A stretch of DNA of 22,558 nucleotides, from contig DATHNI010000292.1 of the NCBI GenBank assembly GCA_035486135.1, positions 1-22,558 of the forward strand, given 5' to 3'. The stretch's first letter is position 1. Each line of letters begins with the position of its first letter. Positions 20,978 to 22,558 of this stretch are shown piece by piece. Source of the stretch: JASHVB01 sp035486135 (GTDB lineage Bacteria; Pseudomonadota; Alphaproteobacteria; Acetobacterales; Acetobacteraceae). The position numbers were made by a program, and so were the translations under genes. Under the pieces are notes generated by a model. That model saw nothing but the letters and a program-made list of their open reading frames with translations, searched no databases and had not been told where the DNA came from.

Positions 20978-21451
20978 CTACGATACAACGTCGATCGTGG
21001 CGGTCATGCCGAACAGGCTGTGCAGGAAATGCGTGCATTCAACCGGGTATTTGCCGGGCACGCGCGGTGTCAATGCGATCTCCACCGTCTGGTTCGCCGC
21101 GACCTCGATCCCGCCGCCCGATGGGGCCGTCGCGCCGGCCGGGTAATTGCTCGCGGCAAAAAACGCCGGCGCGCTGAAATCATGACCGCCGTCGCTTTGG
21201 TTCACCAGGCGCAGCCGGATCGGCACTCCCGCGCGCAGCGTGATGTGGTCGGGTGTGAATGCGAAATCCGTGAGAGCAACCGTGACGGTTTCACCCGCCG
21301 CCGGCACTGTCGATACCGCAGCAGGCACAGTCGAGGCAGAGCATCCGGCGATCGCGACGACGATTGGCAGTACCGCAATCCGCATGGCGGAAGCCGCAAG
21401 ACGCCGCCTCGGCAGGCCGCGCGTCGTGAACCGCAGACCGTGCGCGGTCAT
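20978..21451 (-). CDS. cupredoxin-domain lipoprotein
   Basis: Up to 157 residues. The N-terminus is basic (RGLPRRRLAASAM), followed by a hydrophobic stretch and lipobox AIAGC (Cys37), so it is exported and lipid-anchored. The mature domain is a plastocyanin-like cupredoxin: TDFAFTPDHITLRAGVPIRL, His90 in QSDGGHDFSAPAF, and CTHFLHSLFGM giving Cys139, a His (141 or 144) and Met149 as copper ligands. It may carry electrons or store copper in the periplasm. The start is uncertain: MRIAVLPI at 21385 would still leave a normal signal peptide, and neither start has a clear SD. It is convergent with the MmgE/PrpD gene, 21 bp away. Confidence 0.82.
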   Translation of the reverse strand: MTAHGLRFTTRGLPRRRLAASAMRIAVLPIVVAIAGCSASTVPAAVSTVPAAGETVTVALTDFAFTPDHITLRAGVPIRLRLVNQSDGGHDFSAPAFFAASNYPAGATAPSGGGIEVAANQTVEIALTPRVPGKYPVECTHFLHSLFGMTATIDVVS

Positions 21452-21468
21452 GCTACACAGGAGTCAGT

Positions 21469-21547
21469 AAGTAAGGTGACACGCAAATCATGTGTCATGG
21501 CCGGCCCACGGGTCGGCCATGACACATGATTGCATGTCGCCTTACTT
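21469..21547. repeat. dispersed hairpin repeat, copy 4, with extended arms
   Basis: The core ATCATGTGTCATGGCCG / CGGCCATGACACATGAT is a perfect inverted repeat around a short loop. Outer arms AAGTAAGGTGACACGCAA and TTGCATGTCGCCTTACTT extend the palindrome to about 79 bp. It contains only one inner hairpin, unlike copies 1-3. It lies upstream of the cupredoxin gene start. Confidence 0.75.
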
Positions 21548-21584
21548 GCCGACGGTTGAGTAGGTGCGTTGCCGCCAGCCGCGG

Positions 21585-21670
21585 CGTCATCCCGGCGCAG
21601 ACCGGCATCCGTGACGTTGTCGGACCTCGCGGGAAAGTCGTGGTTGGCGGGCATTCGCCTGCCCTGACGC
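21585..21670. repeat. degenerate copy 5 of the hairpin repeat
   Basis: CGTCATCCCGGCGCAGACCGG, AAAGTCGTGGTTGGCGGGC and GCCTGCCCTGACG recall the arm/centre/arm layout of the GTCATGGCC family, but the pairing is broken in several places. It appears to be a decayed element in the 297-bp gap before the asparagine synthase stop. I see nothing else in that gap. Confidence 0.5.
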
Positions 21671-21748
21671 AAGTGCAGCACCAGCCGATCAATCCAGAGC
21701 ATGGTTTGCATCACGCCAGAGCACTCCGCAGCAAGAACCTGGAAGCCG

Positions 21749-22558
21749 TCATTGCGCTGCCAGCGTTTCGAACACATCCCCCGCCGGCGGCAGCCCCATG
21801 ATATGCCGGCGGTGCCACAGCGCGTAGAACAGCAGCTTCCATGCGGCGAACCCGTCGCGCCAGCGCCGGATGCCGCGGAACAGCGCCACGACCCGCTCGG
21901 GATCGGCGATCTCCGCCACCCCCGGTTGCGCTGCCACCAGCGGCCCAAGCCGCACGCCCTGGCCCTTGATCCAGGCCCCCACCGGCACGGTAAAGCCTTG
22001 CTTCGGCGCGAATGGGTGCGCCATCGGCAGGTGCTTCTCCAGCCACTTGCGCAGGATCCACTTGCCCATCCCGTTGCGCAGCTTCATCGAGTCGGGCAGC
22101 CGGAACGCCGCCGCCGCCACGCCTTTGTCCAGGAACGGCGTGCGCCCCTCGACCGCATGCGCCATCAGGCAGCGGTCGAGTTTCAGCAGCAGGTCATGCG
22201 GCAGCCAGTCCGTCATGTCGGTGGCCTGTGCCGCGGCCAGGCGCGAACGGCCGCCATCCGCCGCCAGTAACTCGGCTGCGGCGATACCGTCGCGCCAGCC
22301 CATCGGACGGGTGCGCAACACCTTCACCCGGTCGAACGAGCCGCCGGCATACATCGCCCGGCCGCCCAGCCACCACGGCTTCATCGCGCTGCGATAGCGC
22401 GGATAACCCGCGAAGATCTCGTCGCCGCCTTCGCCGCTCAGCACCACCTTCACGTCTCGCCGCGCCCGCTGCGCCAGGAACCAGGTGGGGATGATCGCGT
22501 AGTCCGCCGCCGGATCGTCCATGCACGCGACGATCTCCGGCAGATGCTGCCAGACCAT
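21749..22558 (-). CDS. asparagine synthase (glutamine-hydrolysing) family, 3' part
   Basis: The 269 visible residues are the C-terminal synthetase domain; the glutaminase domain lies beyond the right edge. Seen: KVVLSGEGGDEIFAGYPRY (the SGxGxDE nucleotide-binding motif), DWLPHDLLLKLDRCLMAHAV, and VEGRTPFLDKGVAAAAFRLP (the EGRTPFLD motif of AsnB), then KWILRKWLEKHLP and PKQGFTVPVGAWIK. The domain uses ATP to adenylate a carboxylate and amidates it with ammonia from glutamine. Family members include AsnB and amidotransferases that decorate polysaccharides. Without the neighbours to the right I cannot tell which; the spacing fits either. Confidence 0.9.
   Translation of the reverse strand: MVWQHLPEIVACMDDPAADYAIIPTWFLAQRARRDVKVVLSGEGGDEIFAGYPRYRSAMKPWWLGGRAMYAGGSFDRVKVLRTRPMGWRDGIAAAELLAADGGRSRLAAAQATDMTDWLPHDLLLKLDRCLMAHAVEGRTPFLDKGVAAAAFRLPDSMKLRNGMGKWILRKWLEKHLPMAHPFAPKQGFTVPVGAWIKGQGVRLGPLVAAQPGVAEIADPERVVALFRGIRRWRDGFAAWKLLFYALWHRRHIMGLPPAGDVFETLAAQ

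Overview
The window is high-GC DNA with Shine-Dalgarno-led genes in short operons. It carries a class I (archaeal-type) lysyl-tRNA synthetase, a perfect FNR/FixK-type box and dispersed hairpin repeats containing GTCATGGCCGGC and TCATTGCGAGGC. Together these suggest an alphaproteobacterium, most likely Rhodospirillales/Acetobacteraceae. That placement is inference; no rRNA or other marker gene is present.

Left part (1-3500): mostly non-coding or accessory DNA. It holds a strong leftward sigma70-type promoter near the edge, a hairpin repeat, two small lipoprotein genes, and a strong leftward terminator that no protein gene explains. A palindromic FNR/FixK box lies between that terminator and a tiny rightward membrane ORF. 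Two short conserved-looking hypothetical genes follow. Next comes the scar of an RloA/RloB-type (AAA15 ATPase plus RloB) defence pair, collapsed by an internal deletion.

3528-5641: a two-gene operon of a CitE/HpcH-like lyase and a serine-glyoxylate-type aminotransferase, plausibly linked through glyoxylate. A 100-bp palindrome separates it from a convergent three-gene operon (8160 to 5864) of a type II haloacid dehalogenase, an alpha/beta hydrolase lacking the usual nucleophile serine, and a haloalkane-dehalogenase/epoxide-hydrolase-like enzyme. A divergent XRE-cupin regulator (8462-9055) flanks it, and a palindrome sits exactly between the -35 and -10 of the operon promoter.

9367-11883: leftward single genes (DUF1348, GFA-family) and a Phd-type antitoxin with a frameshifted PemK/MazF-type toxin, separated by hairpin repeats.

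12166-17656: lysK overlaps an MprF-like membrane protein whose C-terminal aminoacyl-transferase region is only about half the usual length. A 530-bp gap follows with two similar hairpin/SD/small-ORF modules, then rmuC. After an 800-bp repeat-rich gap come an SDR dehydrogenase and an MmgE/PrpD-family protein (both +), a convergent cupredoxin-like lipoprotein, palindromic repeats, and the 3' part of an asparagine synthase running off the right edge.
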